Positions 39,611 through 48,656 of a DNA stretch of 64,000 nt are shown piece by piece. Made by a program: the position numbers and the translations under genes. Each line of letters opens with the position of its first letter. The stretch's first letter is position 1. The notes beneath the pieces were generated by a model. It did not search any database and had not been told where the DNA came from. It saw only the letters and a list, made by a program, of their open reading frames with translations. The DNA is from CAWATZ01 sp963784995 (lineage in GTDB: Bacteria > Planctomycetota > Planctomycetia > Gemmatales > Gemmataceae): the NCBI GenBank assembly GCA_963784995.1, contig CAWATZ010000013.1:558001-622000 (forward strand), read 5' to 3'.

Positions 39611-39805
39611 ATGGACAATACACAAACGAGCGTTTCTACGGATGGAAGCCCCACAATCCCTCAGCATCAGGTGCCTGAAGCGACTTGCTCCGTCCGCCTT
39701 TCGGAGAGGGATGAGGCTGAGGTCCTGGCGGCTGCCGAAAAACCGCCCGCCCCGAACGAGGCGGCTTTGCAAGCTGCCCGACGGTTTATCCAGCACCATG
39801 GATGA
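39611..39805 (+). CDS. Putative antitoxin of a GNAT toxin-antitoxin pair
   Basis: 64 residues, starting at 39611 behind an AAAGGAG site. Its EATCSVRLSERDEAEVLAAA and EAALQAARRFIQHHG segments give the short ribbon-helix-helix-like N-terminus and helical tail typical of DUF1778-class antitoxins, but it is divergent. Its TGA overlaps the toxin start by 8 bp, the usual antitoxin-first coupling. It would bind its operator and neutralise the acetyltransferase. Confidence 0.6.
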   Translation: MDNTQTSVSTDGSPTIPQHQVPEATCSVRLSERDEAEVLAAAEKPPAPNEAALQAARRFIQHHG

Positions 39806-40355
39806 GACGCGAATCGAGCTTCTGACGCCGAAGCATGAGAGGGGGACCTTTGACTGTGGCAAGGCCCCTTTGAACACCTTCATTCGCCAGCACGCAGCCA
39901 TCAATCACGAGCGGGGTGTGAGCCGCGTCTACGTCGCGGTTCGCGGCGCCGACCAGCAAGTACTCGCCTACTACGCCGCGTCCGCCGGTACATTCTTGCG
40001 GGATCATCTTCCGCCGGATGACCAGGATGGGCTCCCCAGATACCCGCTGCCCACGGCTCACCTTGGTCGGCTTGCCGTCGATCTAACCTGCCGAGGCCAG
40101 CGTCTGGGCGAGTTACTTCTCTTCCACTTCCTGAAAACGGCGTGCGACGTGGCGGAACGGATCGGCGTCTTCGCTGTGGACCTGTTCTCCAAGGACGACG
40201 AGGCGAAGCGCTTCTACCAGAAGTACGGTTTCATCCCGTTGCAGGACGATGCGTTCCATCTCTATTTGCCGATGGCCACTGTCCGGGCGATGTTCTTGCA
40301 GGCGACAAGTCCGCCAGATAAGGTCAACCAAGAGGGTGACGGCGCTGGACGCTGA
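39798..40355 (+). CDS. GNAT family acetyltransferase toxin (TacT-like)
   Basis: 185 residues from the ATG at 39798. The TacT-class opening ERGTFDCGKAPLNTFIRQHA and the acetyl-CoA loop VDLTCRGQRLGELLLFHFLK (Q/RxxGxG/A type), then GVFAVDLFSKDDEAKRFYQK and YGFIPLQDDAFHLYLPM, are characteristic. Known members acetylate the amino acid on charged tRNAs and block translation. Coupled to the antitoxin gene by an 8-bp overlap. Type II TA module assignment is solid on architecture. Confidence 0.83.
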   Translation: MDETRIELLTPKHERGTFDCGKAPLNTFIRQHAAINHERGVSRVYVAVRGADQQVLAYYAASAGTFLRDHLPPDDQDGLPRYPLPTAHLGRLAVDLTCRGQRLGELLLFHFLKTACDVAERIGVFAVDLFSKDDEAKRFYQKYGFIPLQDDAFHLYLPMATVRAMFLQATSPPDKVNQEGDGAGR

Positions 40356-40440
40356 TTGGTCGGCGTGGCCGCCTCATGCGAGATGTTCTTCGGGCCGGGA
40401 GATCCGGTCCCAGATCGAATGGAGCGGATGGGAGGTCCTG

Positions 40441-42266
40441 ATGACGCAGACCCAAGACACCGCTGATCTGTCCGCCTTGGCGGCCGGGCTCTGCCAGGAC
40501 GCGGGCATCGGCGTCGAACTCGGCCCGCGCTGGGCCTGGGACGCCGCCCGGCGCGTCCTCGTCGTCGCGGAAACCGACCTTCAGGTGCGGGGTGCCGACT
40601 GGTGCGCCGCCGTTCTGGCCCATGAGGTCGGGCACTACTTCATCACCCGCCACCACCTTTTCACTGTCCCCTTCCCGCTCCCGGAGGCGCTGCCGATCCT
40701 GATGAACGGCCTCGAAGATCCGCGGGCCAACGCCTGGATCGTCGGCCGCTATCCCGGCACCGTTCGCTGGCTGCTGCGCCTCGACGAGGAGCCGCCGCCG
40801 GACCCTGTGCCGGCGTTCCTCGCCTTCTGCCGCGAATGTTCCCGCGAACCGTTCCGCGACTGGGAGCCTTCGGGCCGCGAGCCGGCCCTCGTCGCCGACG
40901 CCCTCGCCGAGACGCGCGACGCCCGCCGGAGGTACGCCCAGACGCTGCCGCCGACCGATCTGTCGCTGCCGCCCGACGCCGACGTGCTGGACCGCTATCG
41001 CTCGGAGGTGTGGCCCGCCGTCGCTTCGCGCGGGGTGCCCGACGTGCCCTCCTTCCGCGAGATGCTGACCCGGCTGCGGGCGCTGGAGGCGCTGCGGATC
41101 GCGCGCGACGAGATCCTATCGGTCGCGGCCCGACTGCTGGAACATGACCGGGAATTGCTGAGACGCTACCTCGACTCGGATCCGGGTCGCCGTTCTGAGG
41201 CTGAACGCAGCCTGTCCAGAGGCGACGGCCCCGCCCTGCAACGGATGCTGTCCGATGCGCAATCCAAGCCCGGGTCAGCGTGCCCGCCGAAGCCGGGGTC
41301 GTGCGAGCTGGCGGAGCGGATCCTCGGGGCGTGCATGAAATGCTCGTCGGCCTGCGAAAAACCTGGGGCCTGCACAAGCCCCTTGATCGCGTCCTCCAGC
41401 GGACCGCCCACGACCCAGTGCGAGATGCCTGGTCGGGGAGTCCCGAATCCGGGGGCCGAAGCGCCGCGCCGCGGTTGCAGTGGCCAGCGGCCACGTCAAC
41501 CTACGACCGCGCCCTGAGTCGTGTGGCGGGGCAGTTGCAGCAGCTGACGACCGTCCTCGAAGACCTGCTGCGGCCGCGCCGCCGGCTGCACGAAACGGCC
41601 GGCTTTCGCAGCGGCCACCGGCTCGACCTCCGCCGCGTGATGACGTTCGAGGCCGACCCGCGCCTGTGGGACAAGCTGTGGCGGCGCAAGAGCATCCCGG
41701 ACCGCCATCAAACGGTCGTCAGTCTGCTGGTCGATCTCTCGGGCTCGATGCACGGCCCGAAGACCGACGCGGCCCAGGCCGGCACCGTGCTGATGGCAGA
41801 GGCGCTGCATCGGCTCCAGATTCCCTTTGCGATCAACGGCTTCCAGGACCGGCTGATCCGCTTCGCCGACTTCCACGAGGGTTTGACCGAGCGGGTCCGG
41901 ACCAGTGTGGGCGAGATGGCGCTGGAGGTGGCCGGCCGGCGGCCCGGCGGCAACAACACGCCGGGCTACAACGACGACGGCCCCTGTCTGCGCGAGGCTG
42001 CCGAGCAATTGCTCTCGGCCCCGGCGGACGACCGCATCCTGATCGTGGTCAGCGACGGCATGCCCGCCGGCCGCCGCTCCACCGAGCAGGACCTGCGCAA
42101 CGTGGTGCGGCTGCTGGTCCGCGAGCCGCGGCTGCGGCTGATCGGCGTCGGCATCGGCCCGGACACCGACCACGTCCGCGACTTCTACCCGCATTCGAGA
42201 GCCAGCGTCCCGCTCGACCGGTTCGCCGGGGTCCTCGCCGAGCTGTTGCGGGCGGTCCTGGAATGA
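40441..42266 (+). CDS. CobT-like VWA protein with HExxH-type N-terminal domain, frameshifted
   Basis: ATG at 40441 with GGGAGGTCCTG upstream. N-terminal metalloprotease-like motif VLAHEVGHYFITRHH, then DPRANAWIVGRYP. C-terminal VWA domain with MIDAS residues DLSGSMHG and ILIVVSDGMPAG, typical of CobT-like proteins that are remodelled by AAA_5/CobS ATPases. The first frame runs to about 41330 and the second from there to 42266 (MLVGLRKTWGLHKPLDRVL), so a one-base shift is needed. Likely partner of the AAA_5 ATPase at 32419; the two genes are now 5.3 kb apart. Confidence 0.75.
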
Positions 42267-42316
42267 CGACTTCTGGTCCCGGCCGTCTGGGCAAGCAGAC
42301 ATTGCCGTCCCCTCCC

Positions 42317-42344
42317 TTGACTCCTATAACAATTATGTTATAGT
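42317..42344 (+). promoter_or_regulatory. Promoter overlapped by a palindromic operator of the XRE pair
   Basis: TTGACT at 42317-42322 and TATAGT at 42339-42344 with a 16-nt spacer. Inside lies an exact 8-bp inverted repeat CTATAACA-ATTA-TGTTATAG (42324-42343) covering the spacer and -10. This AT-rich block in GC-rich DNA is the natural binding site for the XRE protein encoded by the operon. Confidence 0.7.
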
Positions 42345-42375
42345 GCAATGCGCACAAGGCACGCGAGGAGACGCG

Positions 42376-42780
42376 ATGAACGGACACGACATCGTCCTAC
42401 CCACGTGGGCGAGACTGGAAGTTTATTTCTATCGGATGAGGAGGGCCCCACCCGCGGTGGACCACGACGAGGCGATGCAACTGATGGCAGAGACCCTCAA
42501 CGGTGTGGAGGACGAGTTTAGTGGCGTTCCCTACAACCCGTCAGAGCCTGGCAACGACGGGCGCATGTACCCACCGGATCCCCGGTTTCTGGCTCGTCGA
42601 GCGAGTGCGCCTGGCGTCCGGGTCTATCGCCAGCGCGGTCACGTCACTTACGCAGCGGACAACGGCGCCATCGAGACTCGCGTGGTGCAGGCCGAAGCAG
42701 AAGGCCCGGTCGAGTACACCGTGTTGGACAAGCCTGGCGGCGACGGGAGGAGGGTATCTAACTATGAAGTCGATGCATGA
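42376..42780 (+). CDS. First gene of an XRE-type toxin-antitoxin-like pair (putative toxin)
   Basis: 134 residues from the ATG at 42376. Contains LEVYFYRMRRAPPAVDHDEA, the MQLMAETLNGVEDEFSGVPY segment, and a basic stretch RVRYRQRGHVTYAADNG-like (RVYRQRGHVTYAADN). I do not recognise the family. It overlaps the XRE gene by 17 bp and shares its promoter-operator, the arrangement of toxin-first TA systems. Its role as toxin is inferred from context only. Confidence 0.6.
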   Translation: MNGHDIVLPTWARLEVYFYRMRRAPPAVDHDEAMQLMAETLNGVEDEFSGVPYNPSEPGNDGRMYPPDPRFLARRASAPGVRVYRQRGHVTYAADNGAIETRVVQAEAEGPVEYTVLDKPGGDGRRVSNYEVDA

Positions 42781-43297
42781 GCTGATGGAAAGTGTGCGGA
42801 AGGCGATCCCGGCGGCGAAATTCCGCCTCGACGAACCGGACAAGCCAGAGGGGGAGTGGTTCCTCGACGTCGTTCACAAGGGGAAGGGGTTTGTCGTCCA
42901 GTGGCGTGAAGGTGGGCCGTACGGCGTGTCCTCGATGGGCAAGGACACAGGCATCGGACAGAAAGCCGACGAACTCTACCCGACCCCAGAGGCTGTGGAG
43001 GCGAGACTCGTCAAACTCTTCATTTCGGGGGGCAATACGGAACCCTCGGCGGCAGTCACGTTGCGCGAATTGCGTGCGGAACGGAACCTCTCGCAGACGA
43101 GACTGGCCGAGCTGACAGGGATGCACCAGCCGGCCGTCTCACGCCTGGAACAGAAAGATGTCTCCAGTCTGGTCGTCGGAACACTCCTGGCGGTCATCAA
43201 GGCGATGGGGGGGAAACTCGTCATGCAGGCGGAATTCCCCGATGGCACGGTCAAGAAACTCCGCGTTGAGGAGGATGATCCAGCGCCAGTGCATTGA
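42764..43297 (+). CDS. XRE family helix-turn-helix protein (putative antitoxin/autorepressor)
   Basis: 177 residues from the ATG at 42764. The N-terminal ~100 residues are a domain of unknown type (AKFRLDEPDKPEGEWFLDVV, HKGKGFVVQWREGGPYGVSS). The C-terminal part is an HTH: VTLRELRAERNLSQTRLAEL, TGMHQPAVSRLEQKDVSSLV, VGTLLAVIKAMGGKLVMQAE. C-terminal XRE with AMGGKLVMQAEF is seen in HigA/Xre antitoxins. It probably represses the operator at 42324-42343. Confidence 0.8.
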   Translation: MKSMHELMESVRKAIPAAKFRLDEPDKPEGEWFLDVVHKGKGFVVQWREGGPYGVSSMGKDTGIGQKADELYPTPEAVEARLVKLFISGGNTEPSAAVTLRELRAERNLSQTRLAELTGMHQPAVSRLEQKDVSSLVVGTLLAVIKAMGGKLVMQAEFPDGTVKKLRVEEDDPAPVH

Positions 43298-43299
43298 GC

Positions 43300-43464
43300 G
43301 CGGCCGCCGAGCAACTGCTCTCGGCCCCGGCGGACGACCGCATCCTGATCGTGGTCAGCGACGGCATGCCCGCCGGCCGTCGCTCCACCGATCAGGACCT
43401 GCGCAACGTGGTGCGGCTGCTGGCCCGCGAGCCGCGGCTGCGGCTGATCGGCGTCGGCATCGGC
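43300..43464 (+). pseudogene. 165-bp duplicate of the VWA gene 3' region
   Basis: Nearly identical to 41994-42158 (LLSAPADDRILIVVSDGMPA, GRRSTxQDLRNVVRLLxREP). It starts 3 bp after the XRE stop and ends at 43464 in unrelated sequence. A frame 43294-43503 spans it but is only a fragment. With the parent copy it flanks the XRE pair as direct repeats. Confidence 0.85.
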
Positions 43465-43487
43465 AATGACAGCATTCCGAGGGAGCC

Positions 43488-45122
43488 TCAGCGGCGAACG
43501 TGATGGAAGCACAGGCGGAGCCGGGCCAGGGCAGCGTCGGAAATGCCTGTCTCAAGCAACTGGAGGCGAGACAGGCGATCCAGACAAGGTGATTCGCAGA
43601 ACAGGCGCACCCCCTCGTCGTCGATGCCCGGGTTAAAGGACATCGTTAGCTCCTCCAGGTTGCGCAGGGTCGGGTTGGACACGAGGGCCTGGACCGCTTC
43701 ATTACTCAAATCGTTCTGATACAGAGAGAGTTGGCGCAGGTTGGGCGTGCGCAGGGCCTGGAGCAGGCGAACGGTCCCCTGGTTGCCAAGACGGCAGTTA
43801 TTCAGTTCCAGCGACCGCAGCCGAGGGAAGTCGAGCGCGGACGGCAGCCCGTCCAGGGAACCCAGGGGATTCAAGGACAGGTCGAGGGTAACAAGGGAAC
43901 TCGGGAGTGAGGAACGGCACAGGGCGAGGAAGGCGGTGCCAGCCAACCCAGTCATGAAGAGCCACAGATGCCGGACGGAGTCCAGGAGAGATCGGTCGAG
44001 CAGCCAGGAGAGACCGTGGCGCTCAACTGGTTGACGTACAGCCGGCGGAGGGAGGGCCAAGGAGTCACCTTGCTGTCCTCGATCCCCGTGAAGTCGAGTC
44101 CGTTGCTCCCATAAGACAGGTCGCGCACCTGACGCAGAGTAGGGCTGTTGAACAGGGCGATCAGTCCGCGCCCCCCGCCATCGGTATAGCAGAGATCGAG
44201 GCGGCGGATTTCGCCGAGGCAGGGGGATCCGGCCAGCACGTTCAGCCCCTCCGGCCCCAGACGATTGTGGCTTAGGTTCAGGGAGCGGAGGTTCGCGAGT
44301 CGGGGAGTGTGGGCGAGGGCTTGCAGCGTGCCCGGCGTGATTGGTTGGCCCATTTGAGTGAGGTCGAGTTCAGTGAGTTGCGACAGCCAGGGGGCGCCAA
44401 GCAAATGATCGATCCCGCCAGCGCCGAACTGCTCGGACACGAGCCGGAGGCAATCCATCTGTGGGGCGTTCATGCGGACCAGCAGCCGCAGCGCATGGTC
44501 ATCGAGGCCACAGCGGTGGAACAGCACCTCTTTCAGATGAGGCCACGGCGCCACGGACGAAAACGTCCAGCTCCGCATGGCTGGCCCTCCAGGAATTCAA
44601 TTCCAGTTTACGGAGCGAGGAGAGCCGCCCTGCCACCTGGGCCAGTCCGCCCGGCGGCAATGATCCTCTCGGGAAATCGATCTCCCGCAAGCGGCCGAGC
44701 AAGGGGCTGGCGGCGAACTGATCGAACCCGGCCTCACCAGGCTCCAGGTACAGCCCGGTCACTGGCTCGGCGGCGAACAGCGCCTGGGCGTGTTCGTTGA
44801 ACTGGACAGCATTCCCCCGAGCATGGCGGATGAACCCCCGGTGCCGTGCCTTCCACGGGGAATCGTGGATCAGGGGAGAATCAGAGAACCAGCGGCTCCG
44901 ATGTTCCTTGAGGAGTGCCCCCATCCGGCGGAGGAACTCCCCCCGTCGGGGGTCGTTTCTGGAGAGACGAGCCTTTTCCAGCGCCAGCCGTACGTACTGG
45001 GCGCGAGCGACATCGCTTTCATCGCCGAACTCCTCCAACCAGTCGGCGAAAACCAGCCGGGCATCGTCGTCGTCGGGATGGTCGAAGATGGTCTGAAGCA
45101 GAGCGGCTCGGGATGATTGCAT
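43488..45122 (-). CDS. TIGR02996-LRR protein, two frameshifts
   Basis: ATG at 45120-45122. TIGR02996 domain: RAALLQTIFDHPDDDDARLV, FADWLEEFGDESDVARAQYV. Leucine-rich repeats follow through three frames: to about 44560 (LSSLRKLELNSWRASHAELD), about 44560-44040 (LTELDLTQMGQPITPGTLQA, LANLRSLNLSHNRLGPEGLN) and about 44040-43488 (LVTLDLSLNPLGSLDGLPSA, LRQLSLYQNDLSNEAVQALV). Breaks are near 44560 and 44040. Repeat spacing is regular across the breaks once the frames are joined, so the locus may be intact in the organism. Confidence 0.72.
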
Positions 45123-45309
45123 GATGATCTCGGTCTGGTCTGGTTGCGATCATTCAGCATGTCTCAAAGTTGCAGGAATCGCAAGGGAAAAAGACATTCG
45201 GGAGAAACCGGCACGTTCCACCTTTTGTGCTGTCTCGTGCGTTGCGGCTGGGATACAATGCCAAGGTTCTCGCCGCCTGCCGGGTTCCTTGAGCGGAAGG
45301 GTTCGTGTC

Positions 45310-46661
45310 ATGCTGACGATCCAGGGACGCGCCGTCCGCCTGTGTGACGGGATCAGCCGTCGCAGTTTTCTTGCCATTGGCTCGCTCGGCCTGGCCGGGC
45401 TGTCGCTGCCCCGGTTCCTGCACGCCCGAGAGAGCCAGCCGGCAGCAAGATCGCCGCGAGCGGTCATCCTGTACTGGATGGGGGGCGGCCCCTCGCACAT
45501 CGACACCTACGACATGAAACCCGACGCCCCCAAGCAGGTGCGCGGCCCATTCCGTCCGTGTCGCACCCGTGTCCCGGGCATGCAGTTTTGCGAGCTGTTC
45601 ACGCGGCAAGCACCCCTGGCGGACAGGATCGCGATTGTCCGCGGGCTGACGCACACCAATTTTGACCATTTCGACGCCGCCCACTGGGTCCAGACCGGCT
45701 ACCACGAGTTCCGAGTCATGGGTCGGGGTCAGCCGTATCCGTCGCAAGGCTCCGTGGTGTCGCTGCTGCGCGGGCCCAACAAGCCCGGCATGCCGCCCTA
45801 CGTCTGCATCCCGGAGGCCTGGAGTACACGTCGCGGCTTCTTCCAGCATGCGGGTTTCCTGGGAGCGGCCCACGATCCACTGAGCGCCGGCGGAGCAGGT
45901 CTCTCCGAGCGCTACGCCCACAACCGGCCGCAGCTGGACATGCTGCCCGGATTGACCGTGCGCCGGGTGGAAGGCCGGCGCGAGCTGCAGCGGCAAATCG
46001 AAGCCGGCGCACGCACGCTGGAAGCCACTGGAGCAGTGCAGGAGCTGGATCGCCAGTATCAGCGGGCCTTCGAGCTGGTGACCAGTCCGCGGGTGCGGGC
46101 TGCATTCGATTTGCAGCGTGAGCCGCAGCCGCTCCAGGAACGCTACGGGCGCAACGCCTGGGGGCAAGCAGCCCTGCTGGCCCGGCGACTGGTTGAGGCG
46201 GGCGTCACCTTTGTCACCATCAATCACTTCGAGGCGGAGGTTGATTGGTGGGACGATCATTACACCATCGAGACCAACCTGAAACGGCGCTTGCCGATTT
46301 ATGATCAGGCCATCGGATCGCTCATCCAGGACCTGAACGACCGCGGCCTGGGAGAGGACGTCCTCGTGGCGGCGTTTGGCGAGTTCGGGCGCAGCCCAGT
46401 GATCGACAAACAGGCCGGCCGAGGCCACTGGCGCGGGCCTGGCACGCTCTGCTCAGCGGCGGCGGCGTCAAGGGAGGTCGGGTGGTCGGCGCCACCACGA
46501 GTAATGGCGGCGAACCGCGCGACCGTGGCTTCAGCCCGGGGGACCTGCTGGCCACGATTTACCAGTCGCTGGGGATTGACCCGACGACGCCGATTCTGGA
46601 TCGGCAGAAACGGCCGGTGCGCATTGTCGATCAGGGCCAACCCATCGGCGAGTTGTTTTGA
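45310..46661 (+). CDS. DUF1501 family protein, frameshifted by one missing G
   Basis: ATG at 45310; Tat-type signal SRRSFLAIGSLGLAGLSLPR. Family features: RAVILYWMGGGPSHIDTYDM, KPDAPKQVRGPF, RIAIVRGLTHTNFDHFDAAH, VTFVTINHFEAEVDWWDDHY, DVLVAAFGEFGRSPVID. After GHW the family reads ARAWHALLSGGGVKGG, found here only one frame over, so the sequence TGGCGCGG at 46427-46434 lacks one G relative to the expected TGGGCGCGG. The joined gene ends at 46661 (DQGQPIGELF). No PSD1 partner is adjacent, unlike the copy at 10.8 kb. Confidence 0.83.
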
Positions 46662-46733
46662 TCGACCCGGCGGATTAGGAGTGACAGCCCATGAAAACAA
46701 CTGACGCTCTGCGACAGACAGGGAGGCCCTCCC

Positions 46734-48087
46734 GTGACAGCGGAAGAGTTTCTGCAACGCGGCCGTGAAGCGCAGGAAAGCGGCGACCTGAAGGCGGCAG
46801 TCTTTGCCTTCACCGAGGCCATCCGTCTCGATCCGGAAGACGCCGACAACCGGGCCGAACGGGCAGCGGCACGTCGGGCCGCCGGAACTCATGGAGGAGG
46901 CGCTGGCCGACCTTGGCGAGGCCCTGCGCCTCTGCCCGGGCGAACCTGCCTTCCTCGTGCAGCGGGGCAATCTCTTCAGTGACCTCGGGCGGCTGGAGGA
47001 GGCCATTGCTGATTTCCGGGAAGCGCTGCGGAAAGAGACGGACTGCGTCGCCGGGGTGCGCTACAACATTGGCAACGCCCTGACCCACCTGGGCCGGATT
47101 GCCGAGGCGCTGGCGGAATACGACGAGGCCGTCCGCGCCGATCCCCAGTTCGGCTGGGCCCACCACGGGCGCGGTCACACGCTGAGCAGCCTGGGCCGGC
47201 ACGCCGAATCCCTGGCCGCCTACGAGGAGGCGGTCCGACTCCTGCCGGGAAACCCGCTGGCGATGAATGGACGGGCGGTCGCCCTGGCCGAACTGGGCCG
47301 GCACGAGGAAGCACTGGCCGCTTTCGCCAAGGCCCTGCGGCTCGATCCGACGTTCGCGACCGCCCGCGCCAACCGGGCACTGCTGCACGAGAAGATGGGC
47401 CGGCCGGACCTGGCAGCGGCCGACCGTGCAGCCCTGCCGCCGGACTCAACGGGCGGCAAGCGATCGTCGCGGCCCAGCGCCAAGATGAAACGGCTGTACC
47501 ACCGTTTCAGTGAACTGTGCGGCGGCGAACCGGAGGATCTGTGGGTGTTCGATCCGCTCGACTTCAAGGAGCCGGCCCCATCCTTCCTGAGTCTGATCCA
47601 CGTGATGGCCTGGCCGGCCGACAAGGACTGCGACGTGACCTCGTTCCTGTCGCTGGGCATGTCGGACCGGCGCATGGTCGGGGCCGACTATTTCTGCGAG
47701 GTCCATTTCGCCATCCGCGCCTCGCTGACGCAACAGCAGCGACTGGAAGTAGCGCGGCGGATCGCCGACATCTGCGCCTATCCCTTCCAGTACGATCGCA
47801 AGCTGGACTGGTGGGAGTTGATCAACAATCCGGGACGATGGCCCGGTTTCGAGGGGTGCAAACACCTGCTGCTGCACCCCCGCCTGAGCCCGCAAGGCTT
47901 CGACCAGGTCGAGGACCCCGATGGGATCGTCAAGGTACTCTACCTCGTTCCGATCACGCCGAAGGAGCGACGCCTGCTCCTGGAACACTGCCGGCACGCC
48001 CTCCAGGATTATCTCGCGGAGAACGAGATCGACGTTTTGAAGGATCGCTTCGACCCGCCCGAGGATTCCGGAGAGGCAAGACCATGA
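46734..48087 (+). CDS. TPR protein with C-terminal suppressor-of-fused domain, frameshifted
   Basis: Starts at a GTG at 46734 with GGGAGG upstream. Six or so tetratricopeptide repeats: FLQRGREAQESGDLKAAVFA; after a shift near 46880, MEEALADLGEALRLCPGEPA, LGRIAEALAEYDEAVRADPQ, LGRHEEALAAFAKALRLDPT. From residue ~240 a SUFU-like domain: SFLSLIHVMAWPADKDCDVT, CEVHFAIRASLTQQQRLEVA, DWWELINNPGRWPGFEGCKH. Bacterial SUFU domains are thought to act in toxin immunity. Its TGA overlaps the ATG of the next gene (48084). Confidence 0.8.
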
Positions 48088-48584
48088 GACAATCGTCGCC
48101 ATACTTCCGAGCGGCGCTTCTGGGCCTGGGGACCCTGGGCATCCTCGTGCTCATCTTACGCTGGTCCGGTCTCCCATGGTCGTCTGAAGGAGCCGCACGC
48201 TTCAGCACGCCGGAAGCGTGCCTGGAGGCATTTCGGGATGCGCAATGCGATGGGAATGCCACGCGGTATCTTCGCTGCCTGGGCGAACCATTGCGATCCC
48301 AGACACGCCGCAAGTATCGTGACGAGAAAGAGCTGGGAGCGGCCATTCGCGAGGAAGTGAAGCAGGTCAAGAGCTGGGCCGTCAAGGAACGGCCGGATGG
48401 GCAAGCGACGAAAGGTGCAGCGGTGGTTGAAGAAGTTCGCGTCTCCGGCATCCGTGAACTGCGCTTGCAGCTGGAGCGGACCGGCGAAGGTTGGCTGATT
48501 GTGGCGATGGAGTACGGCAAGGAACGGCCGGCAAGTCTGCCTTATGGGACAGTCGTCGGAGCGGAGCCGGAAGGGAAAGAATAG
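48084..48584 (+). CDS. Membrane-anchored protein with NTF2-like region
   Basis: 166 residues from the ATG at 48084, which overlaps the TPR-SUFU stop. One N-terminal TM (FRAALLGLGTLGILVLILRW), then a small soluble domain FSTPEACLEAFRDAQCDGNA, YLRCLGEPLRSQTRRKYRDE, ELRLQLERTGEGWLIVAMEY. The pattern of TPEACLEAF with a later W-I-V strand resembles NTF2-like or lumazine-binding-like domains of exported proteins. Function unknown. Probably co-expressed with the SUFU gene. Confidence 0.65.
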   Translation: MRQSSPYFRAALLGLGTLGILVLILRWSGLPWSSEGAARFSTPEACLEAFRDAQCDGNATRYLRCLGEPLRSQTRRKYRDEKELGAAIREEVKQVKSWAVKERPDGQATKGAAVVEEVRVSGIRELRLQLERTGEGWLIVAMEYGKERPASLPYGTVVGAEPEGKE

Positions 48585-48587
48585 ATA

Positions 48588-48642
48588 CGAGCCGGAAGCG
48601 TTGGCGACGGTGCAACTATCCGTCGCCAACGCTTCCGGCTCG
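48588..48642. terminator. 23-bp inverted repeat between convergent genes
   Basis: Arms 48588-48610 and 48620-48642 are exact reverse complements with a 9-nt loop. It sits between the stops of the 48084 (+) and 48657 (-) genes, a natural site for a bidirectional terminator. The arm (GCCGGAAGCGTTGGCGACGG) resembles the REP-like hairpins seen elsewhere. Confidence 0.7.
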
Positions 48643-48656
48643 GAAGGAACGAGCAA

